32,628 nucleotides of DNA from Ruminiclostridium sp. (GCA_017941355.1 JAGAWN010000079.1:1-32628); one strand, 5' to 3'. Positions 8,058 to 15,220 are shown, numbered from the stretch's first letter. The notes: a model not told the origin generated them from the sequence alone. Numbers and translations: made by a program.

Positions 8058-10334
8058 ATGGCAGATGATTTCAGACCACATCTCCTCATCACAGAGGATG
8101 ATGTAGAGACTATCGAAAATATAAAACAGGCTCGGAGTAAAGACCTGGGATTGAACCAAATGGAACACGGAACGAAACTATCCACAGGTCTTCAGGAAAT
8201 CATGTCTGCCTATACCCGTGTGCAAGGTACGGATTCTCTCCGTGACGAGGATATCCGTCTTTTTGAAGTTGTCCTGCAGGAGGGCGAGAAATTCTCAAAC
8301 AAAACGCTCCGTGAATTTCTGGAACAGGAAGGAATGACCATTGCCAAGGTAAAAGACTCCCGCCATGCCATCGTATCCTCAACGAAGTCCAAGTTTGACT
8401 CCCTCCAACAGAGAGTCGGTGCTTACCGTGATAATAAGCGCAGCAACAAGAAGTTTCAGTACATAGATGACTTTCAATTCCCAGACGGAATAGGAAAACA
8501 GGCTCCTTCAATAAAGGAGCTACTTGAGCGAGAGGCTACCTTCCCACTTGACGTTGAAATTATGGAACAGCTACTTCCGAAGGGAACCGATCCGCAGGTA
8601 CAGACTCGTGCAGAGGAGCGGCTGATTGCTCTTATCGAACAGAACCAAGGCAAAATCCAGTCACAGCCCTATAAACTTTCTGATGGGACACCTATTGTCC
8701 GTGCTGAAATACCGCTCGGAAAGCTTGAAGAGATATCCGGGGATACCATTGTAAGTCATGTTGCACCGACAGGTTTCTACGCCACTTCACCGATGTACAC
8801 CGTACAAGCGGGCAAACCTATGACACTGAATCCCAATGTATCTATTGACGAGCTTCCTATCGTGGCGGTGCTTGATACCGGCGTGGATTTTCCGCCGGAG
8901 CTTGAACCGCTTGTAGTGGAGCATTGGGTACCTACGGGAGCCGCTCCCGGCGACAAAAAGCACGGAACTAATGTGGCGGGTAAGGTGGCGTTTGAAAATC
9001 TCGGCGAGCAGCTCGCGTCCGGCGTTCTGACTCCGAGGGCAAGGATAATAGATTGCAATATCCGTGGGCTTGATCCGGATTCCAATAAGCCGGATCGTCC
9101 CGACCTTATCTGTAACAGCACCATGATTGCGAGAATCAAGGAGGCTGTTCTGCGCTATAAGGACATAACTAAGATCTTCAACTTCTCATCGAGCGAGGAA
9201 ACTCCTATTCAAGGTGACGAAATCAGCATCCTTGGATATGAGTTGGATGTCCTGGCTATCCAGTACGGTGTGAAGTTTACCATTTCTGCTGGCAATCACT
9301 ATCTGTATCGTAGCCAGGACTCACTCCAGGATATTTTAGACGATGATGACAACCGCATAGCAGCACCGGCTGATTCTATGCTGAATATAGCTGTCGGTGC
9401 AATTGTCGGTGCCGAGCATAAAGAAGGCTTGAGCCGACAGTATGATGTGGCACCTTATTCGAGAATAGGTCCGGGCTTCAGAGGTTTCCGCAAACCGGAT
9501 ATTGTATCTCTTGCAGGAACAATGACCAAGTTTGACTTTGTACCTCCTGATGAATATGCCATGATGATTGCAAGCGGTGGTCAATGGACGTTTGAGGCAG
9601 GCACAAGTTTTACAGCGCCTACTGTGGCTGGAGACCTTGCGGAAATTTCACAATTTGTACCGAATCAGGACATTCTTATGTCAGAGGCTCTTCTTTACCA
9701 TGGTGCTGAGATGCCTATTAGTGAGGTTACGAAGAAGAAAATCACAAGGGATGAGAATGCCTTCTACGGAAATCTTTATGGCAGAGGCATAGCAAATCCT
9801 CTTGCGAGTATGTTCTCCACGGCTCATCGTGTAACCTTTCTCCACAGGGGTACGATGAATAAGAAATTCAAGCAGCACGCCAAGTTCCTTATGCCGAGTG
9901 TTTGCGATACGCAGATGGATATGAGTAAGAGAAACAAAAAGATACGGGTGACCGTGACCTGTATAACACAACCGCCTATTGATAAAACCAAAGGCGCTGA
10001 GTACCTCGGTGCATATGTAAATGCATCTCTTCACTCAAGGAACAGCAAGGATAAGCTGGTTACTAATAATCCATCCGAATCAGACGGTCGCAAGGATTGG
10101 GATACCTGTTTCCATTTTGAGCAGGAATTCTCAAGTTTCCACGGTGGAGACTGGGAGGTATGGCTTGAACTTCATACTCGTTATGATGTGGAGGATGATC
10201 AGGAGATTGACTATGCTTTGGCTATAACGATAGAAGACTTAACCGAGTCGCTCCAGCTGTATGATGCGGTCGTTAATGAAGCACAGAACCGATTTCCCGC
10301 GGTTCAGTTTGTACGACTTCCTGTTCGTACGTGA
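8058..10334 (+). CDS. ietS: IetS-like subtilisin (S8) serine protease
   Basis: A 758-residue S8 family peptidase with the full subtilisin triad: Asp273 (AVLDTGVD), His302 (KHGTNVAG), Ser517 (GTSFTAPTVAG), and oxyanion-hole Asn413 (SAGNH). No signal peptide or membrane segment is visible, so it should act in the cytoplasm. Residues 1-265 form a long non-catalytic N-terminal region and residues after about 560 a C-terminal part that looks beta-rich. It starts 2 bases after the ATPase stop and is followed by a terminator, so the two genes form a closed operon. In known IetAS pairs the protease is the presumed effector and the ATPase its controller or unfoldase; that division of labour is inferred here. 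Confidence 0.85.
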   Translation: MADDFRPHLLITEDDVETIENIKQARSKDLGLNQMEHGTKLSTGLQEIMSAYTRVQGTDSLRDEDIRLFEVVLQEGEKFSNKTLREFLEQEGMTIAKVKDSRHAIVSSTKSKFDSLQQRVGAYRDNKRSNKKFQYIDDFQFPDGIGKQAPSIKELLEREATFPLDVEIMEQLLPKGTDPQVQTRAEERLIALIEQNQGKIQSQPYKLSDGTPIVRAEIPLGKLEEISGDTIVSHVAPTGFYATSPMYTVQAGKPMTLNPNVSIDELPIVAVLDTGVDFPPELEPLVVEHWVPTGAAPGDKKHGTNVAGKVAFENLGEQLASGVLTPRARIIDCNIRGLDPDSNKPDRPDLICNSTMIARIKEAVLRYKDITKIFNFSSSEETPIQGDEISILGYELDVLAIQYGVKFTISAGNHYLYRSQDSLQDILDDDDNRIAAPADSMLNIAVGAIVGAEHKEGLSRQYDVAPYSRIGPGFRGFRKPDIVSLAGTMTKFDFVPPDEYAMMIASGGQWTFEAGTSFTAPTVAGDLAEISQFVPNQDILMSEALLYHGAEMPISEVTKKKITRDENAFYGNLYGRGIANPLASMFSTAHRVTFLHRGTMNKKFKQHAKFLMPSVCDTQMDMSKRNKKIRVTVTCITQPPIDKTKGAEYLGAYVNASLHSRNSKDKLVTNNPSESDGRKDWDTCFHFEQEFSSFHGGDWEVWLELHTRYDVEDDQEIDYALAITIEDLTESLQLYDAVVNEAQNRFPAVQFVRLPVRT

Positions 10335-10337
10335 GAA

Positions 10338-10384
10338 GAGAGCGAGGCATTCTCTTTTCATTGAGATTCGTCTCGCTCCTTTTT
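10338..10384 (+). terminator. Terminator after the ietAS-like operon
   Basis: GAGCGAG (10340-10346) pairs with CTCGCTC (10372-10378) across a 25-base loop with further partial pairing, followed by TTTTT. It begins within six bases of the protease stop codon. Confidence 0.7.
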
Positions 10385-10423
10385 ACTTTGTTTTTTCAAA
10401 AAATGCGATATGATGTTTGACAT
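10358..10423 (-). CDS. Possible 21-residue peptide
   Basis: Minus-strand reading frame MSNIISHFLKKQSKKERDESQ... (21 residues, lysine-rich) with a very good ribosome binding site, GAGAGGAG, 7 bases before its ATG. It follows another short frame by 13 bases. Against it, its 3' half is shared with the terminator stem of the protease operon on the other strand. I do not recognise it. Confidence 0.25.
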   Translation of the reverse strand: MSNIISHFLKKQSKKERDESQ

Positions 10424-10436
10424 GGTCTTTCTCCTC

Positions 10437-10574
10437 TCAACTCAAATCTTCCGTGTCCTTGATTCGGACAGCGACAGTGCATCCTTCTGTTTCTGTAACA
10501 GATTCGTCGATATATCCGGCAGTTGTCGTCAAATCCCCATAGGACTCACTCAAATTATTATAATTATAAATCAT
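10437..10574 (-). CDS. Possible small protein (45 residues), unrecognised
   Basis: Minus-strand frame of 45 residues beginning MIYNYNNLSESYGDL and ending GCTVAVRIKDTEDLS. Codon choice in its second half is gene-like and it is followed by a second small frame with a strong ribosome binding site, but its own ribosome binding site is weak. It could be a real small gene or the relic of a larger one. No homologue is recognised. Confidence 0.35.
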   Translation of the reverse strand: MIYNYNNLSESYGDLTTTAGYIDESVTETEGCTVAVRIKDTEDLS

Positions 10575-10676
10575 GAAACATCCATAAATGTACTAAAATC
10601 GGAGGATGTAAAAATGTACTTGTGCGATACGCCACTGAAAAATCAGTGATAATTGGATGAGACTTGCTCGAAATTG

Positions 10677-10707
10677 AAAACCCGCTCAACCTTGTTGGTT
10701 AAGCGGG
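10677..10707 (-). terminator. Terminator of tRNA-Thr
   Basis: On the minus strand CCCGCTTAACC pairs with GGTTGAGCGGG (11 bp, one G-T wobble) around a 5-base loop, followed by TTTT. It starts 9 bases after the tRNA CCA end. Confidence 0.85.
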
Positions 10708-10715
10708 CTTTCAAT

Positions 10716-10791
10716 TGGAGCTGGTGAACGGACTCGAACCCCCGACCTGCGCATTACGAATGCGCTGCTCTACCGACTGAGCTACACCAGC
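10716..10791 (-). tRNA. tRNA-Thr (anticodon CGU)
   Basis: Complete cloverleaf on the minus strand: acceptor GCTGGTG/CACCAGC, D-arm GCTC..GAGC, anticodon loop TTCGTAA giving CGU (reads ACG, threonine), T-loop TTCGAGT, discriminator U and an encoded CCA. A terminator follows directly. It is intact and is not the tRNA whose 3' half forms the att repeats at 11332 and 20539. Confidence 0.95.
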
Positions 10792-10847
10792 ATATTAAAT
10801 TGTGAAATTTTGTAAAGTCTATGTTTTGATCCGACCGATGCGTCGCT

Positions 10848-11168
10848 TTATAACCACTCCCCGACCTCATACTTGAAATCGCGAGTGTCAGTGGGGATAA
10901 GATTTCAGCCGAAAATGTCGGATTTTTCGTAGATAGTCACATCGTGCCCGCGCAACATTACGACATGCGCCGCTTCCATCCCCGCGACACCACCCCCGAC
11001 AATGACGATGTTTTTCTTCTTACCGAGCTGAATGAACATCTTGCAGTCGTATCCAGCAAGCCGCTTGTTCATTTCAAGTCCTGTGCTGATGAACTCGTCT
11101 GCGTGGTTCACAATAGTATCGACCTTGTTAACGATGCTGTCAACCGAGGTTCCACCGCTATAATGCAC
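10848..11168 (-). pseudogene. Remnant of an NADH:flavin oxidoreductase
   Basis: The frame contains EMNKRLAGYDCKMFIQLG, resembling the N-terminal barrel of old-yellow-enzyme-type oxidoreductases, joined directly to IVIVGGGVAGMEAAHVVMLRGHDVTIYEK, the FAD/NAD-binding GxGxxG segment normally several hundred residues later. A TGA then interrupts the frame where the family has a second glycine of a GG pair, and homologous-looking sequence (NLIPTDTRDFKYEVGEWL) continues to a TAA at 10848. So the gene has lost its middle and its C-terminus and carries a nonsense change. There is no convincing ribosome binding site or proper start. It is probably ancestral chromosomal DNA beside the insertion site. 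Confidence 0.7.
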
Positions 11169-11267
11169 AATTGAACTTATAGTGATATAAATTATGGTTC
11201 AAATCCCTCCACCCGATAAATCCCTGTCGAAAATATACACTGGTCGGAATTTTCAAAAACAAAAGTA

Positions 11268-11319
11268 ATACAGCCCACAATCGGCTTACTTATGCCGGTT
11301 GTGGGCTGTATATACTTTT
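11268..11319. terminator. Bidirectional hairpin terminator beside att copy 1
   Basis: ATACAGCCCACAA pairs with TTGTGGGCTGTAT, extended inward by CGGC/GCCG across one mismatch. T-runs follow on the plus strand (11316-11320), and T-rich sequence follows on the minus strand. In the minus direction it lies where the terminator of the tRNA whose 3' half remains at 11332-11377 would be. Confidence 0.75.
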
Positions 11320-11331
11320 TGTCTTGTAAAG

Positions 11332-11377
11332 ATGGTGGACCCGGGGAGGATCGAACTCCTGACCTCCGCGTTGCGAA
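11332..11377 (-). repeat. att core copy 1: 3' half of a tRNA gene
   Basis: Minus-strand sequence from an anticodon loop (TTCGCAA) through the T-arm (TTCGATC loop) to GGGTCCACCA. An identical 46-bp copy is at 20539-20584. No 5' half of a tRNA lies next to it, so it is an attachment-site remnant and not a tRNA. A CGC anticodon and U70 in the acceptor strand suggest tRNA-Ala (inferred). Confidence 0.85.
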
Positions 11378-12228
11378 CGTGAACCTTATATTTTTGTGTG
11401 TTTTCGCAATTGTTTGTAAATCGTTATATAATGCGGATTTGCGGCACTTTCCTTGCTGCGTCGGTAGGTCTGTTTTTGCAGGTTTTTGTAACTTTTTGCG
11501 ACAAATATGCGACAAAAATGCGACAAGTCAAACGACAGAAAACCCGCTTTTCATGTGACGCTGAAAAAATCGGCGTGAGCGCTTTGCGCCTAAAAACAAT
11601 GGAATTACCGTGCAGGTCATGAATTGAGCGAAAAGAGCCGTTTCCGTTAAAATTACGGGGGAATATATAGGCACATTGACTTCTCGGTTGTGGCTGAACT
11701 AAAGCAAAGGTACTTTTGACAGTTCGTAAGCTCCTATCAAAAGCACTTTGCGCCCTGCGGGGCATTGCCGCTTGAAAGTGGCGTATATTGATCATGTTTG
11801 GCGCTCCGGTCTGATAGCGGCACTTTTGCACCGGTCTTTCTCTTGAAATTTCATATTTCGTGCATAGATCCTAAGGAATACGTATTCTTTCTCTGCTTGC
11901 TAATATTTGAGAATATCGCTCATCTGCATTTATGGTCATCGTCCAATTGCAAAAGAAAGACAGTGCCGGCAGCGAGACTTTTGCAGGCGCGTGCAAGAGC
12001 CAATATAAAAAGCGGCACTTGTTCCGGGAGATCGGAGAGTGCCGCTTTTGATTATATATTATACTTCATATTCGTCGGAAGTATTCGACAACTTTCCAGC
12101 CGAAAGCTCAAAAGACGCGTACAGAGAGCGCACACGGCACTTTTTAGGCGCAGGTAGGGAATTTATGCCTTTGAGGGAAAAAGCCCCGCAAATCGCGTGT
12201 TAGGGCACTTGTACGCGGAATCACAAAA
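11378..12228. other. Non-coding left end of the integrated element
   Basis: About 850 bases with no convincing gene. It holds the arm-type repeats, four of the element's AGCGGCACTT-type motifs (11440, 11816, 12011, 12037) and a strong hairpin, AAAAGCGGCACT/AGTGCCGCTTTT (about 12009-12049), which could be a bidirectional terminator. It could also contain a replication or transfer origin, but no nick site can be recognised. Confidence 0.5.
11497..11526. repeat. Integrase arm-type direct repeats, left end of element
   Basis: TGCGACAAA occurs at 11497 and 11508, with TGCGACAAG at 11519: three copies every 11 bases. Two TGCGACAAA copies with the same 11-base spacing lie at 20441 and 20452 near the other end. 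The pattern and positions fit arm-type binding sites of the element's tyrosine integrase. Confidence 0.6.
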
Positions 12229-12272
12229 AGCGGCACTTTGCGGGGTTGTCCCCGTAAGTGCCGCTTGTTTTT
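12229..12272. terminator. Bidirectional terminator made of two AGCGGCACTT motifs
   Basis: AGCGGCACTT (12229-12238) plus CGGGG pairs with CCCCG plus AAGTGCCGCT (12256-12265) around a TTGT loop, with T-runs on both sides. It ends the leftward toxin-antitoxin operon. Confidence 0.75.
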
Positions 12273-12660
12273 ATGTGGTGCTTTCTTCATCGGTGCGCTT
12301 CATGAAGTTGTTAAGCTTCTTGTCAAAGGTCAAGACGGTTTCGCCCTTCTCGGAATGGAACGCGGCAAGCAGGCAATCAACATAATCAAGCTTTGTGTCT
12401 GCGTAATTCCGTAAGCCTTTGATCGTGACCGCCTTGCTGTCAAGTGTTATGTTCCTCAAGCTTACAAATGTGGTCAAGGCTTTTGTTATGGTCGGCCTGT
12501 CCTGTTTATATACATTCTCCAAGACGTGTACAGCTTCGGCAAGGACTTCATCACGGACATACACCGCGCCTTGCTTTATTGCAGTTGCTACTGTTTGCGC
12601 CTGTTCCTCGATATCCCGGAGAATGAAGCGCAGTACATAGTTGGTATCAAGCATTACCAT
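12271..12660 (-). CDS. PIN-domain (VapC-like) ribonuclease toxin
   Basis: About 129 residues of PIN fold: MLDTNYVLRFILRD at the N-terminus supplies the first acidic residue, AEAVHVLENVY the conserved Glu, LDYVDCLLAAF and VLTFDKKL the C-terminal aspartates. These coordinate metal in PIN ribonucleases, which as toxins cleave RNA. I start at the ATG at 12660, where the protein matches the family's usual N-terminus; a longer version beginning at 12699 would add 13 residues unlike the family. It overlaps the end of the upstream antitoxin gene by 14 bases, the usual coupling in VapBC-type pairs. It probably stabilises the integrated element. Confidence 0.85.
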   Translation of the reverse strand: MVMLDTNYVLRFILRDIEEQAQTVATAIKQGAVYVRDEVLAEAVHVLENVYKQDRPTITKALTTFVSLRNITLDSKAVTIKGLRNYADTKLDYVDCLLAAFHSEKGETVLTFDKKLNNFMKRTDEESTT

Positions 12661-12868
12661 ATCTTTCAGCCACCGCCCTTCCCCACGCTCCTTCTTCAAG
12701 TGGTATCAGATCAGGATTTGCAGCATCATGCAATATGCCCATGACCGCATCAACATCATTATCGTCATTGTCCGAGTTGTCCACACTTCCGAGAATTACA
12801 AGCAGTGCGTTGAGCTGTTCTTCCGTGAGTCTGTCAACAATCGTGTGGACTTTTTCTTTTGTACTCAT
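12647..12868 (-). CDS. Antitoxin partner of the PIN toxin
   Basis: A 73-residue acidic protein with a helical N-terminus (VHTIVDRLTEEQLNALLVILGSV), a short Asp/Asn-rich linker and a C-terminal tail (ANPDLIPLEEGAWGRAVAERYGN) of the kind that wraps around a PIN toxin. AAAGGGG precedes its ATG. It is assigned as antitoxin chiefly because it is small, acidic, lies directly upstream of the PIN gene and overlaps it. No classic AbrB or RHH DNA-binding domain is obvious, so autoregulation is uncertain. Confidence 0.75.
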   Translation of the reverse strand: MSTKEKVHTIVDRLTEEQLNALLVILGSVDNSDNDDNDVDAVMGILHDAANPDLIPLEEGAWGRAVAERYGNA

Positions 12869-12898
12869 ATAAATGCACCCCTTTCAAGTAGTATGCTG

Positions 12899-13114
12899 TC
12901 ATTGTGTGGAGTTATTCGCCGGTTCGTCGGCTTCATTCTCTCCAATAGAGGAAAGCACAAACCCTTTTAACAAGTTATTTGCGGTTGTTCCCTGCTTTGC
13001 CGCGTGTTGCTTGAAGCGTTCAGCCTGATCTTTTTTCACCTTGCAGCCGAGAACCGCCATATTTGCCGCGTCCCATTTATCACGGGATTTCTTTTGCGAT
13101 GCACTTACAGCCAT
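12899..13114 (-). CDS. Ribbon-helix-helix-like small protein
   Basis: A 71-residue protein with basic N-terminus and a core (VLGCKVKKDQAERFKQHAAKQGTTANNLLKGFVLSSI) that fits the beta-strand/helix/helix pattern of Arc/CopG proteins, followed by an acidic Asn-rich tail. AAAGGGGTG precedes the ATG. It probably represses its own promoter and the divergent one: three copies of TACGGTTAAC lie in the intergenic region. A role in plasmid-style copy control or as an accessory mobilisation protein is possible. Confidence 0.7.
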   Translation of the reverse strand: MAVSASQKKSRDKWDAANMAVLGCKVKKDQAERFKQHAAKQGTTANNLLKGFVLSSIGENEADEPANNSTQ

Positions 13115-13160
13115 AAAATCACCCCTTTCACTATCCCATTATATTATATCACAAATCCGT

Positions 13161-13248
13161 TACGGTTAACAGTAGTAAAATGTACAAACATATACGGTTA
13201 ACTTTGTTGAAAATGCCTATTGAAATATACGGTTAACAGTAGTATAAT
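13161..13248. promoter_or_regulatory. Divergent promoter region with three TACGGTTAAC repeats
   Basis: TACGGTTAAC occurs at 13161, 13193 and 13228; the first and third extend to TACGGTTAACAGTAGTA. On the plus strand TTGAAA (13220-13225) and TATAAT (13243-13248) are 17 bases apart and the third repeat fills the spacer. The first repeat overlaps the likely -35 region of the leftward gene, whose TATAAT is near 13145. These look like operators for the RHH-like protein. Confidence 0.7.
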
Positions 13249-13305
13249 AATATCAGAGGTTAAGGAAAGGAACCTCACGGCGGGAATACGAAAGGAAGTG
13301 AGGAT

Positions 13306-13419
13306 ATGGACGAGATGAAGGACACCGAATACATCTTGAAGCTGATATTGGAGCTTATCGACAAGTGCAACACACTTGAAGAACTCCGGGAAGCTGTCAA
13401 GAACGTTATCGACAAGTAA
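13306..13419 (+). CDS. Small conserved-looking protein (37 residues)
   Basis: Short gene encoding an amphipathic, leucine-rich helical protein (MDEMKDTEYILKLILELI, then DKCNTLEELREAVKNVIDK). It has AGGAAGTGAGG before its ATG and a consensus promoter 60 bases upstream, which makes it credible despite its size. No function is recognised. A hairpin (AATCGGTG/CACCGATT, 13429-13461) follows without a clear T-run. Confidence 0.6.
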   Translation: MDEMKDTEYILKLILELIDKCNTLEELREAVKNVIDK

Positions 13420-13546
13420 AACAAAAATCGGTGCTAACCTACCACAGCAACACCGATTTAACCGAAAGCATCAACAGGAGAGAACCCGCCGCTTGCTTCT
13501 CTCCTATGATACCACAAAAGGCGGCAGATGTCAAGGAGAAAATGCA

Positions 13547-13978
13547 ATGAAAAACAACATCAAATCAAAGGTCATGACGATAGCTAATTCACTGGTAAAG
13601 CAGGGTGTGAGCAGAAGTGCCGCTATGATCCGCGCCTGGATAACGGTGAAGCTCCGCGCGATCCGCACAAAGGCTGTAGGTGTTACCTATGGACGAAGAC
13701 AGGGCTTGCTTGACAGGCTGAGCCGCTACAGCCCCGATGATATCACGATAATGCTCCGGAGAGAGAACGGGAACGCTTACGACCCGAATGCGGTACAGAT
13801 CATAGCAGCCGTAAGGGACAGGGGCTCTGCGGTAATGGGTTACATCAATCGTGAACTGGCGGCGGCAGTTGCTCCGCTGCTGGACGCCGGAAAGAATGTT
13901 ACAGCGGCATTTGAAGCTGTAACAGGCGGTCACGAGTACGGACTCAACTACGGTCTGAATGTGGCTATCAGAGTATAA
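13547..13978 (+). CDS. HIRAN-domain protein
   Basis: A 143-residue protein with a basic helical N-terminus (1-45) followed by a HIRAN domain: GVTYGRRQGLL, ITIMLRRENGNAYDPNAVQI, VMGYINRELAAAVAPLLDAGKNVTAAF. In helicases such as HLTF this domain binds DNA 3' ends; stand-alone versions occur in phages and mobile elements. AAGGAG precedes the ATG at 13547; a longer open frame upstream lacks such a site and runs through a hairpin. A palindromic repeat follows the stop codon. Likely function is DNA-end or ssDNA binding during element replication (inferred). Confidence 0.8.
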   Translation: MKNNIKSKVMTIANSLVKQGVSRSAAMIRAWITVKLRAIRTKAVGVTYGRRQGLLDRLSRYSPDDITIMLRRENGNAYDPNAVQIIAAVRDRGSAVMGYINRELAAAVAPLLDAGKNVTAAFEAVTGGHEYGLNYGLNVAIRV

Positions 13979-13991
13979 GAACAGGCAAAAC

Positions 13992-14022
13992 AGCGGCAAT
14001 GCGGGGAAATTCCCCGCACCGC
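13992..14022. repeat. Palindromic repeat, copy 1
   Basis: AGCGGCAATGCGGGGAAA followed by the mirror TTCCCCGCACCGC; the hairpin GCGGGGAA/TTCCCCGC is perfect. Other copies are at 14291-14321 and 16054-16078. This copy lies between two genes and just before a ribosome binding site. Confidence 0.75.
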
Positions 14023-14044
14023 AGGACTTGAAAGGACAAACGCA

Positions 14045-14272
14045 ATGAGCAGAAACATCGAGCAGATGATCTCGGAGGGAAGGCAGATAATAGCCGCCAA
14101 CCGGAAGCATGAGATGAATACCGGAGAAGCCTTCGGGCTTTATGATCTCTATACTGAGGAAGAAAACACAGCGCGGTCACTCCGCATAATACATGCTGCT
14201 TTCTTGTTCGGTATTGCCGCCGGTCACAGGATAGGAAAGTCCGAACAGAACCGGGACACCATATCGAAGTAA
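14045..14272 (+). CDS. Small unknown protein (75 residues)
   Basis: Unrecognised 75-residue protein with an acidic N-terminal half (GEAFGLYDLYTEEENTARSL) and a hydrophobic stretch (IIHAAFLFGIAAGHRIG) that is too short and mixed to be called a membrane segment. GAAAGGACAAACGCA precedes its ATG. It lies in a run of four rightward small genes spaced by palindromic repeats, probably one transcript ending at the terminator at 14799. Function unknown. Confidence 0.65.
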   Translation: MSRNIEQMISEGRQIIAANRKHEMNTGEAFGLYDLYTEEENTARSLRIIHAAFLFGIAAGHRIGKSEQNRDTISK

Positions 14273-14290
14273 CAGTATAAGCATCAAAAC

Positions 14291-14321
14291 AGCGGCAATG
14301 CGGGGAATTTCTCCGCACCGC
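14291..14321. repeat. Palindromic repeat, copy 2
   Basis: Same AGCGGCAATGCGGGG...CCGCACCGC unit as at 13992, with one base change in the palindrome (CTCCGC). It again lies just upstream of a ribosome binding site. Confidence 0.7.
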
Positions 14322-14343
14322 GCAAAATGAAAGGAATAATACT

Positions 14344-14616
14344 ATGAGTGACAAGATAACACACACAAGCCTTATGAATGCACTTTTTGAGCATATAGAC
14401 GATGATACGGGCAGACTCAACCCGCCGGAGCTGGATAAACAGTGGAGCAAATTTGCCGATAAATGGATAGATCCGGTTTATCCAAAGGCACAGTACGACA
14501 ACTATGATCAGGTCAATCGTGAACTCTGGGAACTTCTCCAGGCTTATAAAAGAAACGCTTTTACAGTCGGCTTTGAAGCTGCAGCAGCACTTTTGCAGAA
14601 CGGGGGTGCGGCATGA
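14344..14616 (+). CDS. Small unknown protein (90 residues)
   Basis: Unrecognised acidic protein of 90 residues, aromatic-rich in the middle (DKQWSKFADKWIDPVYPKAQYDNYDQ), ending in an Ala-rich tail. GAAAGGAA lies upstream of the ATG. Its stop overlaps the start of the next gene (ATGA), so the two are translationally coupled. Function unknown. Confidence 0.65.
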   Translation: MSDKITHTSLMNALFEHIDDDTGRLNPPELDKQWSKFADKWIDPVYPKAQYDNYDQVNRELWELLQAYKRNAFTVGFEAAAALLQNGGAA

Positions 14617-14789
14617 ATATGAATGAGATGATAAACAAGCTGCTCGACAGCGCGGAAAACGGCGCGGAACTACATTTCGTGAACATTAAGATATCACCCG
14701 GAACAAGCGGCACTTGTCACAAGGGAAAGACGCAGTGTAAGCGGCGGCAGTCTGAGAAGAAAGCGCGGCGGCAGAAACGGAAGAAATAG
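14613..14789 (+). CDS. Small basic protein (58 residues)
   Basis: A 58-residue protein whose last 25 residues are almost all Lys/Arg/Gln, suggesting nucleic-acid binding; the N-terminus (MNMNEMINKLLDSAENGAEL) is helical. Start overlaps the previous stop as ATGA. It carries one AGCGGCACTT motif in its coding sequence (14706). A terminator follows 10 bases after the stop. No family recognised. Confidence 0.6.
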   Translation: MNMNEMINKLLDSAENGAELHFVNIKISPGTSGTCHKGKTQCKRRQSEKKARRQKRKK

Positions 14790-14798
14790 TCTATATAG

Positions 14799-14826
14799 GC
14801 GGCAGGCGCTATGTCTGCCGCTTTTT
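14799..14826 (+). terminator. Terminator of the small-gene operon
   Basis: GCGGCAG (14799-14805) pairs with CTGCCGC (14815-14821) around a 9-base loop, followed by TTTTT. Confidence 0.85.
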
Positions 14827-15220
14827 CAGTGAGAAAACCGCGTAATGTGAAAGGCTTTACGTCGTTTTTATGCGAAAACTCCCCGAAAACCTCCGGGAAA
14901 CCTCCCCGAAACCACCGCAAAACCCCTATGTACGTGCGCGCGCACGCGCGTGTATAATACGCGCACGCGCGCGCGAGGGATCCGTTTTGTCGGAGCCCCT
15001 CCGTCGGTCCCCTCCTCGTCCCGGAAGTCGTTTTTTTCGCACCGGGGGTGCGCCGCTTGTGGAACATTTGTTCCACGCGAATGAAACGCTTCACGCGGCT
15101 GAGGTACGGCACGATATACCACATTTGGCTGCCATTCCTCGCGTGTTTACTGCACTAAAGCGATGTTGCTGTGACGCGTGAACTATGCAAAGTGACTCCG
15201 CGCTGTTTCCGATGATAGTT
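14827..15220. other. Structured non-coding region, possible replication origin
   Basis: No gene is supported here. The stretch holds a C-rich repeat (CTCCCCGAAAACCTCCGGGAAACC-like units, 14880-14915), a long alternating purine-pyrimidine GC tract with TATAAT at its centre (about 14931-14985), and perfect hairpins CGCACC/GGTGCG (15038-15052) and GTGGAAC/GTTCCAC (15059-15076). An HUH Rep is encoded 0.8 kb away, so a double-strand origin here is possible but unproven. Confidence 0.4.

Noticed and set aside
10410-10649. 79-residue plus-strand frame
   Set aside because: No ribosome binding site; it lies opposite better minus-strand frames, and its sequence is low-quality (SDSDSASFCFCN).
11332-11377. 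tRNA gene
   Set aside because: Only the 3' half from the anticodon loop onward is present here and at 20539; no D-arm or 5' acceptor strand lies adjacent.
11292-11558. Plus-strand frame containing GPGEDRTPDLRVANVN
   Set aside because: It is a translation of the tRNA-derived att core and its flank, a well-known spurious open frame; the frame at 20539 (VDPGRIELLTSALRS) is the same artefact.
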